Below are positions 48,292 to 58,260 of a DNA stretch of 64,000 nucleotides, one piece after another. The notes below the pieces were generated by a model that saw only the letters and a list, made by a program, of their open reading frames with translations, was not told the DNA's origin and did not search any database. Source of the stretch: Enterococcus faecium (GTDB taxonomy: Bacteria; Bacillota; Bacilli; Lactobacillales; Enterococcaceae); assembly GCF_029023785.1 (NCBI RefSeq), contig NZ_CP118955.1, positions 556,501 through 620,500 on the forward strand, in the 5' to 3' direction. The stretch's first letter is position 1. Every line of letters begins with the position of its first letter. A program made the translations under genes and the position numbers.

Positions 48292-49413
48292 ATGGATATT
48301 TTGGCGGCAATTGATTCATTTAAAGGAAGTGCTTCTTCATTTGAACTAAATCAGGCAGTTCTAAATGGCTGGGAAGATCGTAAAGGAAGAAAAATCAATG
48401 TGCCGATTGCAGATGGCGGAGAAAATACTGCAGAAGCAATCTATTACGCGCTCAGGGGAACATGGCGTACCATTGATGGGATGGATCTCTTATTCCGTCA
48501 GCGAAAAATCAGCTATTTATTGACAACTTGGCAAGGAAAAAACACCGCAGTCATCGAATCTGCACAAGCATTGGGGTTAGATCTACTTGATAAACCAACG
48601 GATCAAACTATCCGACTTGCTTCCAGTTATGCCTTAGGAGAACTTATTAAAGATGCACTGCTTCAAGAAGTAGAACAAATTATTGTCACTTTAGGAGGAA
48701 GCGGGTGTAGCGATGGTGGTCTAGGATTACTCCAATCCTTGGGTGCTTCTTTAGAAGGGTACACAGAAGGAAATCCTTTATTATCTACTAAAAAACTTCA
48801 TTTTGATCGAAGAAACGTTCTTGTTTCTAAAGTAAAATTGATTATCGCTGCAGATGTTACCAATCCATATACAGGTCAACAAGGAGCTGCTTGGCAATTT
48901 GGAAGACAAAAAGGAGGAATAGATACGACGCTAGCTTTCTTAGATAAACAAGCAGGAAAGATTGCTCAGCAAATAAAAGATTTCTGGGAGGTGGATTTAG
49001 ATGATATTCCAGGAAGTGGAGCAGCAGGCGGTATTGGTGGAGCCCTTTTTTTGTTGGGAGCGAAGATGGTTTCTGGTTTCGATTTAGTCAGCCAAATCAC
49101 TGGATTGGAAAAAAAGATCGAACAAGCAGATGTCATCATTACAGGAGAAGGGCGGATCGATCAGCAAACGATCCACGGAAAAGTTCCATACGGTGTAGCA
49201 GTGCTTGCAAAAAAATATCGAAAACCAATAATCGCTATTTGCGGAAGTAGAGACCAAGAGCTAGAAGGACTTTCTGATTTTCTCCCAATTGTCTTAAGTA
49301 TTCATTTGGGTCCAATAGGTTTAGAAGAAGCAATGGAACACAGGCAAACATTAGAAAAAACAAAAATCTTAGGACAGACACTTAGCAGATTTTTCACCAT
49401 CCTCCCGAAGTAG
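48292..49413 (+). CDS. Glycerate kinase (GarK/GlxK family)
   Basis: A 373-residue kinase with the family start DILAAIDSFKGSASSFEL, VPIADGGENTAEA (about 39-51), LGGSGCSDGGLGLLQSLGA (about 139-157) and the GAAGGIGGA stretch (about 242-250). It phosphorylates D-glycerate. AAAGTGAGGGATAC precedes ATG 48292. Monocistronic; eat(A) follows with its own promoter. Confidence 0.92.
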   Translation: MDILAAIDSFKGSASSFELNQAVLNGWEDRKGRKINVPIADGGENTAEAIYYALRGTWRTIDGMDLLFRQRKISYLLTTWQGKNTAVIESAQALGLDLLDKPTDQTIRLASSYALGELIKDALLQEVEQIIVTLGGSGCSDGGLGLLQSLGASLEGYTEGNPLLSTKKLHFDRRNVLVSKVKLIIAADVTNPYTGQQGAAWQFGRQKGGIDTTLAFLDKQAGKIAQQIKDFWEVDLDDIPGSGAAGGIGGALFLLGAKMVSGFDLVSQITGLEKKIEQADVIITGEGRIDQQTIHGKVPYGVAVLAKKYRKPIIAICGSRDQELEGLSDFLPIVLSIHLGPIGLEEAMEHRQTLEKTKILGQTLSRFFTILPK

Positions 49414-49656
49414 TTGACAAAATCATTTTCTTTATGCTATCGTAATTTCAAATATAGGACAAAGTGAGGGATCCGTGCATTGAAAAATTAAGTCGATTGA
49501 TGAAAGCTGCATTCAGACTGTACCTTGTGGAGACAAGGAAGCAGTGTGCAGATTTTCGGGATTGGCTTGGTTTTTTCGATGTATGGGTCTTTTTGTGTGT
49601 ATCCAACCCTTGCATCCTCTTTAGCCAGTTCTGAAAATAGGACTGGTCTTTTTTTA
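49414..49656 (+). promoter_or_regulatory. Promoter and attenuator-like leader of eat(A)
   Basis: TTGACA (49414-49419) with TATCGT (49438-49443) starts a leader of about 220 nt. It ends in a terminator, CCAGTTCT (49625-49632) with AGGACTGG (49639-49646) plus a T-run, just before the gene's ribosome binding site. Small upstream frames include TTG AAA AAT TAA at 49480-49491 behind GTGAGGG, and a 44-codon frame 49500-49634 whose stop lies in the terminator's 5' arm. This is the layout of ribosome-mediated attenuation known for antibiotic-resistance ABC-F genes. Confidence 0.55.
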
Positions 49657-49670
49657 CGAGGTGATGGAAA

Positions 49671-51173
49671 ATGTCTAAAATCGAAATAAAAAATCTGACA
49701 TTCGGCTACGACAGCCAAGGCACATTATTATTTGAACAAGCAAATCTAAATTTTGACACACAATGGAAACTAGGACTTATCGGACGAAACGGTCGAGGAA
49801 AGACAACTTTACTGAATATTCTACAAAACAAACTACCTTATCAAGGGCAAGTAATCCATCAGCAAGAATTTGCCTATTTCCCGCAACAGACAAAAGATAA
49901 AGAACGTTTAACCTATTACGTGTTAAATGATATTACGGATTTTGAGATATGGGAAATCGAAAGAGAGCTCCAATTGATGCAAACAGATCCTGAAATCTTA
50001 TGGAGAGAATTCAGCACACTATCGGGGGGAGAGAAGACAAAAGTCCTACTGGCACTTTTATTTGTGGATGACACTCATTTCCCGTTAATCGATGAACCAA
50101 CGAATCATTTGGATATCTCTGGTAGAAAACAAGTAGCGGCTTATTTGAAAAAGAAAAAACAAGGCTTCATCGTGGTCAGCCATGACCGGGGATTTATCGA
50201 TGAAGTAGTGGACCATGTTTTAGCAATCGAAAAAAGTCAACTGGAACTTTATCAAGGGAATTTCTCTATCTATGAAGAACAGAAAAAACTTCGTGATGAA
50301 TTTGAAATGGCTCAAAATGAAAAATTGAAAAAAGAAGTCAGTAGGCTAAAGAAAACAGCAGCTGAAAAAGCCGAATGGTCTCGTTCCCGAGAAGGAGATA
50401 AAACAAAGAAACAAGTCGGATTCATCGATACTGAATCTAGACGAGTGAATAAAGGAGCAGTGGGTGCTGATGCTGCACGGACGATGAAACGATCCAAAGC
50501 AATCGTGAATCGGATGGAGACCCAGATCAGCGAGAAAGAAAAACTATTAAAAGATATCGAATATATCGATTCTTTGACGATGAATAGCCAAGCGTCTCAC
50601 CATAAGCGACTTTTAAGCGTAGAAGATCTTCAATTAGGGTATGAAAATCTGTTATTCGAGCCAATTCATTTTACAATCGAGCCTCATCAGCGGGTGGCGA
50701 TTTCAGGTCCTAACGGTGCAGGAAAGTCATCCATTATCCATTATCTTCTGGGGGCATTCAACGGCAAGGTTATAGGAGAAAAATACCAGCCAAAACATCT
50801 GAGCATTAGTTATGCAAGCCAAAATTATGAAGACAATCGAGGAACGTTGGCGGAATTTGCAGAGAAAAACCAAGTAGACTACCAAGCATTTTTGAACAAC
50901 CTCCGAAAGCTTGGGATGGAAAGAGATGTTTTTCATAACAAGATCGAGCAGATGAGTATGGGCCAACGGAAAAAAGTGGAATTGGCTAAATCTTTATCAC
51001 AGCCAGCTGAACTATATACATGGGATGAACCATTGAATTATTTGGATGTCTTCAATCAAGAACAATTAGAACAACTGATCTTGAACGTGAAACCTGCCAT
51101 GTTACTAGTGGAACATGATCAAACCTTCCTGGATAAAGTATCTACTGAGATTATTTCTCTTGAGAGAATCTAA
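49671..51173 (+). CDS. eatA: ABC-F ribosomal protection protein Eat(A), Thr450 allele
   Basis: A 500-residue ABC-F protein with two ATPase cassettes (Walker A at GRNGRGKTT about 38-46 and GPNGAGKSS about 346-354; LSGGEKTK and MSMGQRKK signatures) joined by a charged linker (about 205-300). It has no membrane segments. It is close to the Lsa group and matches the intrinsic E. faecium Eat(A). In the literature the T450I change gives Eat(A)v, active against lincosamides, streptogramin A and pleuromutilins. Counting gives Thr at 450 (LYTWDEP), i.e. the non-resistance allele. GAGGTGATGGAAA precedes the start. Confidence 0.88.
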   Translation: MSKIEIKNLTFGYDSQGTLLFEQANLNFDTQWKLGLIGRNGRGKTTLLNILQNKLPYQGQVIHQQEFAYFPQQTKDKERLTYYVLNDITDFEIWEIERELQLMQTDPEILWREFSTLSGGEKTKVLLALLFVDDTHFPLIDEPTNHLDISGRKQVAAYLKKKKQGFIVVSHDRGFIDEVVDHVLAIEKSQLELYQGNFSIYEEQKKLRDEFEMAQNEKLKKEVSRLKKTAAEKAEWSRSREGDKTKKQVGFIDTESRRVNKGAVGADAARTMKRSKAIVNRMETQISEKEKLLKDIEYIDSLTMNSQASHHKRLLSVEDLQLGYENLLFEPIHFTIEPHQRVAISGPNGAGKSSIIHYLLGAFNGKVIGEKYQPKHLSISYASQNYEDNRGTLAEFAEKNQVDYQAFLNNLRKLGMERDVFHNKIEQMSMGQRKKVELAKSLSQPAELYTWDEPLNYLDVFNQEQLEQLILNVKPAMLLVEHDQTFLDKVSTEIISLERI

Positions 51174-51239
51174 CCCTTGTAATCTCAAGAACAACAAGGT
51201 ATGGTTAAGGGGAACTTTGCCAACGAAGGAGAGAATCAC

Positions 51240-51767
51240 ATGCTTTATGTAACGAGACACGGAGAAACAACTTGGAACGCACAAGGATTAGTTTGCGGAC
51301 GGGCAGATGTGCCGCTGACTGAAAAAGGACAGATGCAGGCACAGAAACTAGCAGAAAAGGTAGTAGATTTGCCTGTTCCAATCACGAAAATCATCCATTC
51401 CCCTCTTCAACGAGCAAGAGATACAGCACAAGCAGTTGCTGATCGTCTCAGCTTGCCGCTGACCGTTGATGAACGATTGGTAGAAATGGATTTTGGGGAT
51501 TATGATGGACTGCCAAGCAAAGATGAGAACTTTCAAAAAGCACGTTTAGCGTTCGCTGTACGATTCCCAAATGGGGAGTCAGTCTTAGATGTGTATGCAC
51601 GGATCGTTCCTTTATTGAAAGAATGCATCGAAGACGAAGAAAATGTCTATCTGTTAGTTTGCCATAATGCCTTGATAAGAGTGATCAATGCTTATTTTCA
51701 TCCGATGCCTAATGAGGGGTTCTTTACATTCATGGTAGATAATACAGAATTGGTTTCTTATGAGTAA
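51240..51767 (+). CDS. Histidine phosphatase (phosphoglycerate mutase-like)
   Basis: A 175-residue protein of the histidine phosphatase superfamily. The catalytic motif is VTRHGETTWN (about 4-13), with the second acid/base region EMDFGDYDG (about 80-88) and the final His in LLVCHNALIR (about 139). Short members are mostly broad-range phosphatases of small metabolites. GAAGGAGAGAATC precedes ATG 51240, in preference to the longer frame from 51201. Confidence 0.88.
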   Translation: MLYVTRHGETTWNAQGLVCGRADVPLTEKGQMQAQKLAEKVVDLPVPITKIIHSPLQRARDTAQAVADRLSLPLTVDERLVEMDFGDYDGLPSKDENFQKARLAFAVRFPNGESVLDVYARIVPLLKECIEDEENVYLLVCHNALIRVINAYFHPMPNEGFFTFMVDNTELVSYE

Positions 51768-51800
51768 TTATGTTTTTGTGTTATTTAAATAAAATATTTC

Positions 51801-51833
51801 AAGGCACTGCTTTTGCTTAGCAGTGTCTTTTTT
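51801..51833 (+). terminator. Terminator of the phosphatase gene
   Basis: AGGCACTGC pairs with GCAGTGTCT, followed by TTTTTT. Confidence 0.85.
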
Positions 51834-51905
51834 AGGTTATGACAATTCTTTTGATAATATAAACTCAACCTTTAGAAATGAAATTTAATTATTTTAATAA
51901 AAGTA

Positions 51906-51934
51906 TTGAAATTTTGTTTCTTTAGATATATACT
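51906..51934 (+). promoter_or_regulatory. Promoter of the MurNAc operon
   Basis: TTGAAA (51906-51911) and TATACT (51929-51934), spacer 17 bp. I found no clear operator near it. Confidence 0.6.
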
Positions 51935-51977
51935 CTAGTCATAGAAATGAAGACGGATACAGAAAAAGAGGGATAAT

Positions 51978-53039
51978 ATGTTTGGCTTTTCAATATTTAT
52001 GAACGATTCTTTGTCAGAAGAGAAGAAACAGTATATCCGCCAAATGGCATCCAATGGCTTTGTCGGTATTTTCACTTCCATGCATATACCAGAAGATGAT
52101 GTTTCGGCATATCAAAAGCGATTGATCGAACTAGGAAGCGAAGCGAAAAAGAATAAACTAGAATTGATGGTCGATATTTCAGGAGAGGCATTGGAACGAG
52201 CGGGTTTTTCATTAGAAGATCTAACGCCTTTGAAAGCAATTGGTGTAACAGGTTTAAGAATGGATTATCATATTTCCAATCAGCAGATTGCCGACTGGTC
52301 ACATCAATTGAAAATCAGTTTGAATGCTAGCACGATCACGCCTAAAGATATCGATGAATTGAAAGAAGCAGAAGCTGATTTCTCACAGATTGAAGCTTGG
52401 CATAATTATTATCCACGTCCCGAAACAGGGCTGGACAAAGAATGGTATCAGAAAAAAAATCAATGGCTCAAAATTCAAGGTCTCCTTGTCCAAGGTTTTG
52501 TACCAGGAGATACAGAGTTGAGAGGCCCACTATATCAAGGATTGCCAACTTTGGAAGAACATCGAGGGATCCATCCTCTTGCAGGCGCTCTAGATCTATT
52601 AGCAAGTAACACGGATATTGTTTACATCGGAGATGCAGGTCTGTCAGAAAACGTTCAGGAGCAATTTGCTTCTTTCCAAAAAGAACAGACAGTCTTGCTC
52701 CATACGGAACCTGTAGATGAAGAATTTTACGAATATATATTAGGGAAGCATACGAATCGGCAAGACGATGCAAGAGATGTCATACGAAGCGCAGATGCAC
52801 GTTTTCGAGAGATTCCGCCTATCCCAGCAAGAAATACAGCTACGCGTATGAAAGGGTCTATTACTTTAGATAACGAAAAGTATTTGCGCTATATGGGTGA
52901 GATCCAATTAACCAAATATGATTTGCCAGCGGATGAAAAAGTGAATGTAGTAGCTAAAGTTATCAAAGAAGAGCTACCATTGATCAACCAAATCAAAGCT
53001 GGTATGAACTATCAATTTATAAGAAAAGAAGGAAGATAA
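51978..53039 (+). CDS. mupG: 6-phospho-N-acetylmuramidase MupG (DUF871)
   Basis: A 353-residue TIM-barrel protein of the DUF871/MupG family, starting [18 protein letters not shown], with a C-terminal beta domain (about 240-353). MupG cleaves MurNAc 6-phosphate-GlcNAc in the cytoplasm. It is the first gene of mupG-murQ-EIIBCA, a gene set dedicated to reuse of peptidoglycan sugars. AAAAAGAGGGATAAT precedes the start. Confidence 0.9.
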   Translation: MFGFSIFMNDSLSEEKKQYIRQMASNGFVGIFTSMHIPEDDVSAYQKRLIELGSEAKKNKLELMVDISGEALERAGFSLEDLTPLKAIGVTGLRMDYHISNQQIADWSHQLKISLNASTITPKDIDELKEAEADFSQIEAWHNYYPRPETGLDKEWYQKKNQWLKIQGLLVQGFVPGDTELRGPLYQGLPTLEEHRGIHPLAGALDLLASNTDIVYIGDAGLSENVQEQFASFQKEQTVLLHTEPVDEEFYEYILGKHTNRQDDARDVIRSADARFREIPPIPARNTATRMKGSITLDNEKYLRYMGEIQLTKYDLPADEKVNVVAKVIKEELPLINQIKAGMNYQFIRKEGR

Positions 53040-53041
53040 AA

Positions 53042-53938
53042 ATGAGCAAAATCAATTTAGAGAACCTAACAACGGAACGCAGAAACCAAGAAACTTTTGG
53101 ATTAGATGAGATGAGTATTTCTCAAGCCGTTCAACTAATGAACAAAGAAGATCAGAAAGTGGCCGCTGCGGTTGAAAAAGAACTGACAAGTATCGAACCA
53201 GTGATTGCTAACACGATTGAGTCCTTTAAAAAAGGTGGACGTCTGATTTATATGGGAGCCGGAACAAGTGGAAGACTAGGTGTGTTAGATGCTGCTGAAT
53301 GCGTACCGACATTCGGTGTAGAACCGGAAATGGTCATAGGTCTAATTGCTGGTGTAGAAGAAGCAATGACTGTAGCTGTCGAAGGGGCCGAAGATTCTTA
53401 TGAGCTAGGGCAAGAAGATCTAATCAAGCTGAATTTGACAAAAAATGATATAGTTATTGGTATCGCAGCTAGCGGTCGTACACCATATGTGATCGGTGGA
53501 TTAGATTACGCAAAATCGATCGGTGCTGTCACAGGAACGATTTCTTGCAATAAACAAGCCGAAATCAGTAAACACGCGGATTTCCCAATCGAAGTCGATG
53601 CAGGTCCAGAATTTTTGACAGGCTCTACTCGATTGAAGTCAGGAACAGCACAAAAACTTATCTTGAATATGATTTCTACTATCAGTATGATTGGTATAGG
53701 TAAAGTATTCAATAACTTGATGGTCGATGTCAAACCAACAAATGAAAAACTAATCGAACGCTCAAAACGAATCATCATGCAAGCGACAGAAGCTGATTAC
53801 GAAACAGCTGAAAAGTACTTTGAAGAAGCAGATCAAAATGTTAAGCTGGCTATCGTCATGATTTTGACAAATAGTGATAAAGAGGAAGCTCAAGCAAAAT
53901 TAGCTGAAGCAAACGGATTTGTAAAAGGGACCTTATGA
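53042..53938 (+). CDS. murQ: N-acetylmuramic acid 6-phosphate etherase
   Basis: A 298-residue SIS-domain enzyme that removes lactate from MurNAc 6-phosphate to give GlcNAc 6-phosphate. It shows [21 protein letters not shown], cut short: GAGTSGRLG (about 63-71) and [10 protein letters not shown], plus AASGRTPYV (about 140) and [10 protein letters not shown] (about 190). It starts 2 bp after mupG, with AAGGAAG overlapping that stop. Confidence 0.95.
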   Translation: MSKINLENLTTERRNQETFGLDEMSISQAVQLMNKEDQKVAAAVEKELTSIEPVIANTIESFKKGGRLIYMGAGTSGRLGVLDAAECVPTFGVEPEMVIGLIAGVEEAMTVAVEGAEDSYELGQEDLIKLNLTKNDIVIGIAASGRTPYVIGGLDYAKSIGAVTGTISCNKQAEISKHADFPIEVDAGPEFLTGSTRLKSGTAQKLILNMISTISMIGIGKVFNNLMVDVKPTNEKLIERSKRIIMQATEADYETAEKYFEEADQNVKLAIVMILTNSDKEEAQAKLAEANGFVKGTL

Positions 53939-53951
53939 GGGGGAAAAGACC

Positions 53952-55934
53952 ATGGCAAAAAACGAACTGACTTTGGAAGAACTGGCAAAACAAATTTATA
54001 AAGGGGCAGGCGGCATGGGCAATGTAGAAAGCATTGTCCACTGCATGACTCGTGTGCGTATGAAGATCATCAATGATGATCTTGTAAATGTCTCTGAATT
54101 AAAAGCGATTCCAGGAGTGCTTGGTGTAGTAGAAGATGAACAGCTTCAAGTCATCATCGGACCTGGGAAAGTGAACAAAGTAGCACAGCAAATGGTTGAT
54201 TTGGCAGGCGTGAAATTAGGAGAAAAACTTTCTTCTGTAAGTGCAGCTACAGCAAATTCATCAGCATCTGGAAAAGACCGTGTAAACGAACGGGCACAAG
54301 AAATGAAAGCGGCACAAAAATCGAAACAAAAACCATCTAAAATCAAATCGGTATTAAAAGACATTTCTAATATCTTTGTGCCAATGATTCCTGCATTTGT
54401 CGGTACTGGGATCGTGGCAGGGATTGCCGCAGTTTTAGCAAACTTAGTCACAGCCGGAACACTTGATGCAGCAACATGGCAACAATATATCGATGTGATG
54501 AACATCTTGAAAAACGGGATGTTTAGCTACCTAGTTATCTATACAGGTATCAATGCTGCACAAGTTTTTGGTGCAACACCAACTCTTGGTGGAGTTATCG
54601 GGGCCGTTGTGATGCTGACAGGGATGAATCCGGAAGCACCACTGAAAAACTTATTTACTGGTGAAGCTCTTGCAGCTGGACAAGGTGGGATCCTAGGTGT
54701 CATCTTCGCTGTTTGGCTATTGTCAATCGTTGAGAAAAAACTGCATAAAGTAGTACCTGATGCGGTAGATATCATCGTTACACCAACTCTTTCATTGATT
54801 GCCATCGGTCTGATTGAAATTTTCTTCATCATGCCTTTAGCAGGTTTCATTTCTGATGGCATGGTCGGTGGGATCAACTGGGTACTTGGCGTTGGTGGAG
54901 CATTTGCCGGCTTCGTTCTAGGCACATTATTCTTGCCGATGGTTATGTTCGGACTGCATCAAATTTTGACTCCAATCCATGTGCAAATGATTGATGAAAC
55001 TGGTCGTACGCTATTGCTTCCAATTCTTGCGATGGCTGGTGCAGGACAAGTGGGTGCAGCATTGGCATTATGGATTCGCTGCAAAAAAGATAAAGAATTA
55101 ACAGAAATGATCAAAGGAGCTTTACCAGTCGGGATCCTAGGAATCGGCGAACCATTGATTTACGGAGTAACATTACCTCTAGGACGCCCATTTATTACTG
55201 CTTGTATCGGTGGAGGTATCGGCGGGGCAGTGATCGGAATGATCGGAAATGTCGGGGCTATCGCTATTGGACCTTCAGGAGCCGCTTTGATCCCATTGAT
55301 CTCTGACGGTAAATGGTTAGGCTACATCCTTGGATTATTGGCAGCTTATGCTGGTGGCTTCGTTGCTACATTCTTCTTCGGTATTCCTAAAGACCGTTTA
55401 GAAAAAGAAGAATTAGCGACTGAAACAGCCACAGTAAATGAAGTGCCTGAAAAAGTAGTACCTCAAACTTCAGCTGAAAGTGTGACTATCCTCTCATCAG
55501 TTGCTGACGGAACAGTTGTTTCTTTAGATAAAGCAAGTGATCCAGTTTTTGCACAAAAGATGATGGGTGAAGGCTACTTTGTAGAACCAGAAAACGGACA
55601 TATCTATTCTCCAGTTACTGGGGTAGTCAGCTCTGTCTTCCCAACGAAACACGCTATTGGGATCACAACGCCAAATGGTTTAGAAATCTTGCTTCATATG
55701 GGAATCAACACAGTTGACTTAGGCGGTACGCCATTTGATGTGAAAGTAACAGAAGGGCAGCAAGTGACACCTGATACGCTTGTAGCAGAAGCTGACTTAG
55801 AAGCGATCAAAGCAGCAGGCAAAGAAACATCCATGATCGTCTTGGTAACCAATATGGATCGTGTAAAAAACTTTGTCTTGGAAAAAACAGGTAAAGCAAA
55901 AGCAAAAGCACCTGTGATGGATGTCAAAGCTTAA
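53952..55934 (+). CDS. MurNAc-type PTS transporter EIIBCA
   Basis: A 660-residue PTS permease. EIIB (about 1-95) has the phospho-Cys in IVHCMTRVRM; EIIC (about 130-490) carries GIGEPLIYGV (near 400); a glucose-type EIIA (about 510-650) has the active His in EILLHMGINTVDL. The genes before it point to N-acetylmuramic acid or MurNAc-GlcNAc as the cargo. GAGGGGGAAAAG precedes the start. MurP of E. coli lacks EIIA; here it is fused. Confidence 0.92.
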   Translation: MAKNELTLEELAKQIYKGAGGMGNVESIVHCMTRVRMKIINDDLVNVSELKAIPGVLGVVEDEQLQVIIGPGKVNKVAQQMVDLAGVKLGEKLSSVSAATANSSASGKDRVNERAQEMKAAQKSKQKPSKIKSVLKDISNIFVPMIPAFVGTGIVAGIAAVLANLVTAGTLDAATWQQYIDVMNILKNGMFSYLVIYTGINAAQVFGATPTLGGVIGAVVMLTGMNPEAPLKNLFTGEALAAGQGGILGVIFAVWLLSIVEKKLHKVVPDAVDIIVTPTLSLIAIGLIEIFFIMPLAGFISDGMVGGINWVLGVGGAFAGFVLGTLFLPMVMFGLHQILTPIHVQMIDETGRTLLLPILAMAGAGQVGAALALWIRCKKDKELTEMIKGALPVGILGIGEPLIYGVTLPLGRPFITACIGGGIGGAVIGMIGNVGAIAIGPSGAALIPLISDGKWLGYILGLLAAYAGGFVATFFFGIPKDRLEKEELATETATVNEVPEKVVPQTSAESVTILSSVADGTVVSLDKASDPVFAQKMMGEGYFVEPENGHIYSPVTGVVSSVFPTKHAIGITTPNGLEILLHMGINTVDLGGTPFDVKVTEGQQVTPDTLVAEADLEAIKAAGKETSMIVLVTNMDRVKNFVLEKTGKAKAKAPVMDVKA

Positions 55935-55956
55935 TATGATAGAAACAATAGAAACG

Positions 55957-55998
55957 AAAGAAGAAACTGAAATCTATTTTTCAGCTTCTTCTTTTTTA
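55957..55998. terminator. Terminator shared by the MurNAc operon and nrdI
   Basis: AAGAAGAAACTGAAA pairs with TTTCAGCTTCTTCTTTTTT; A- and T-rich flanks let it act on both converging transcripts. Confidence 0.85.
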
Positions 55999-56445
55999 TT
56001 ATTTATTGTTTTCTGCTAAAATCTGATAAATTCGTGTCACATCAGATGGTGTTCCCCGTAATTCATAATCTGCCAAGAAAGGAAAGCCAAATGTTTGTGC
56101 ATATTGTTTGGCTGTTAGACAATACTGATTATTGAAGTTTTTATTTCCGCTACCGACTACACCAAGACAAAGTTTATGATTGTCTTCATGTTCCAGATAT
56201 TCACGCATCGTTTCGGTCAAGATTTCTGTATCACCGTTATCTAAACCATTTCCGCCGTCTAAATAAGTAGGAACGAAAGTAAAAAATGGTTCTGTTTCTT
56301 TCGTAAAATCACTATTTTCATGGATTTCTTTTAAAGTAACTTCAGGATTGACAGGATCTTCTGCATGCATTTTTTCAGCATATTCTGCTAGATGTTTGGC
56401 AAAGGCACGCGTATTTCCTGAAATCGATATATATAAAATGTTCAT
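55999..56445 (-). CDS. nrdI: Flavodoxin-like NrdI protein
   Basis: A 148-residue flavodoxin-fold protein of the NrdI family, with the FMN phosphate-binding loop SISGNTRAF (about 7-15), VPTYLDGG (about 58-65) and VVGSGNKNFNNQYC (about 97-110). NrdI supplies the oxidant that assembles the manganese cofactor of class Ib ribonucleotide reductase. GGAGGATGATCC precedes the start. It stands alone here; nrdE, nrdF and nrdH are not in the window. Confidence 0.92.
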   Translation of the reverse strand: MNILYISISGNTRAFAKHLAEYAEKMHAEDPVNPEVTLKEIHENSDFTKETEPFFTFVPTYLDGGNGLDNGDTEILTETMREYLEHEDNHKLCLGVVGSGNKNFNNQYCLTAKQYAQTFGFPFLADYELRGTPSDVTRIYQILAENNK

Positions 56446-56655
56446 GGATCATCCTCCAATTCTTTCCTTTTAGTATAGCATCTTTTTTAAGTTTTTTGGT
56501 GGTGTAATTTGGAAAGGGACTAGGCGCTTTGCTTGTATAATGAGAAAAAAGCCGGTAGAATTATATTTCTATTAAAGTTTTTATTAATTAAGTAAAAATA
56601 AAAAAGGTTTGTTATACTTTTTGATAAAAGCGGTTTTATTTTGGAGGATGCTTAC

Positions 56656-58080
56656 ATGGATACAGAGCAACAGAAAAAAGGAATTGGTTTAATTCCACTT
56701 GCTGCCTTAGTAATTGGTTCAGCGATTGGAGGTGGCGTATTTGGTATTATGACGGACATCTCCGGATCGGCTGGCGGCCCAGCTATTTTCAGTTGGGTAC
56801 TCGTAGGAACAGCAATGTTGATGCTCTCCTTGTCGATCAATAATATCAATAAAAAACGTCCAGATTTAAAAGGCGGGATCTTTAGTTACGCAGAAGAAGG
56901 TTTTGGCCGTTTCGCTGGTTTTATCAGCGGTTGGGGTTACTGGCTCACATGCTGGTTAGGCAACGTAGCTTTTGCAACATTGTTGATGAGCGCATTAGGA
57001 TATTTCTTCCCAGTATTTGAAGGTGGGCAAAATCTGGCATCGATCGTGATGAGTACAGTCTTTTTATGGGGATATGCATGGCTAGTGAATCGGGGAGTCG
57101 AAAATGCTAGTTTCGTCAATGCTATCGTCACATTCTGTAAATTAGTGCCATTATTTTTATTTATTGTAGTAGCTATCAGCACGTTTTCGATCCAACAATT
57201 CATTGATAACTTTTCTAGCGACATTATATTGAATGCGAATGGACAGCCGATCCCGTTTTCCAGTCAAGTATTGAGTTGCATCATGGTGATGCTTTGGGTA
57301 TTTGTTGGTATTGAAGGAGCCTCTGTCGTAGGTTCACGAGCAAAAAAACAATCAGATGTTGGGAAAGCAACGATTCTAGGGATATTCGGCTTGATTATTA
57401 TTTACGTCTTGGTTTCCATGCTTCCATATGGGACAATGACGATGAATCAGCTGCAAACGATCAAGGCGCAGCCTGCTATGGGCTATGTGTTTGAAATGAT
57501 GGTTGGTAAATGGGGAGCAGTCGTGATCAACGGCGGTTTGATCATTTCTTTAGTTGGTGTTTGGCTCTCATGGACGATCTTACCGATTGAAACAATGGGA
57601 AACATGGCTGAAGACGGACTTTTGCCTAAAGCATGGGGAAAACTCAACAAAAATGGGGCACCAACTTATGCTATCGTATTGACGACGTTATGTACGAATG
57701 TCTTTTTACTTTCATTATTATTCACTGACAGTGCTTATAACTTTGCTTACACACTTGGTACAGCAGCTATTTTCTTCACGTGGCTTTTCTTAGGATTGTA
57801 CCAAATGAAACTTTCTTATCAGCGGAAAGAATGGGTCCAATTTTTAGTAGGGCTTTTAGCAAGTGCCTTTCAAGTATGGGCTATGCTAGTCGTAGCCTTT
57901 AATGAAGTAATGCTTGTTCTTGTTCTTTTCTTGCCAGGCATTTATTTTTACCTCAAAGCACGTAAGGAGCAAAACGAGCCTGTACGACATATCCACTTAG
58001 ATAAGATTTTACTTATAGGTGTGACGATGGTCGGAGTGATTGCAATGGTTTTATTTGCCACTGGGATGCTTCACGTATAG
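56656..58080 (+). CDS. APC-family basic amino acid antiporter (ArcD-like)
   Basis: A 474-residue transporter with 12 membrane helices. The motif VIGSAIGGGVFGI (about 14-26) is typical of the arginine/ornithine and other basic amino acid antiporters. Start at ATG 56656 after TTGGAGGATGC; the frame is open five codons further. No arginine deiminase gene is nearby, so the cargo may be arginine/ornithine, lysine or a polyamine precursor. Confidence 0.85.
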   Translation: MDTEQQKKGIGLIPLAALVIGSAIGGGVFGIMTDISGSAGGPAIFSWVLVGTAMLMLSLSINNINKKRPDLKGGIFSYAEEGFGRFAGFISGWGYWLTCWLGNVAFATLLMSALGYFFPVFEGGQNLASIVMSTVFLWGYAWLVNRGVENASFVNAIVTFCKLVPLFLFIVVAISTFSIQQFIDNFSSDIILNANGQPIPFSSQVLSCIMVMLWVFVGIEGASVVGSRAKKQSDVGKATILGIFGLIIIYVLVSMLPYGTMTMNQLQTIKAQPAMGYVFEMMVGKWGAVVINGGLIISLVGVWLSWTILPIETMGNMAEDGLLPKAWGKLNKNGAPTYAIVLTTLCTNVFLLSLLFTDSAYNFAYTLGTAAIFFTWLFLGLYQMKLSYQRKEWVQFLVGLLASAFQVWAMLVVAFNEVMLVLVLFLPGIYFYLKARKEQNEPVRHIHLDKILLIGVTMVGVIAMVLFATGMLHV

Positions 58081-58094
58081 AAGTATAAAAGAAG

Positions 58095-58256
58095 TATAAA
58101 GAGAGGTTGTGAGCCTGTCGTTTATTCAAAAACATACTAGGAAAGGAGCTGTGACACAAATGTTGTCACAGCTCCTTTTTCAGAATAAACGGTGTTTAAG
58201 AGACAGCCAATCGGCAATAAGGCTGAACGTCTCTTTCACAGCCTCTTTTTTGATGA
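58095..58256. repeat. Dispersed repeat ends around a terminator
   Basis: The centre is a perfect terminator-like hairpin, GGAGCTGTGACA with TGTCACAGCTCC (about 58143-58175), followed by TTTTT. The outer part pairs GAGGTTGTGAG with CACAGCCTC, and GTCGTTTATTC with GAATAAACGGT. It lies between the antiporter and the convergent ABC permease gene and probably ends both transcripts. Confidence 0.75.
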
Positions 58257-58260
58257 GTCA

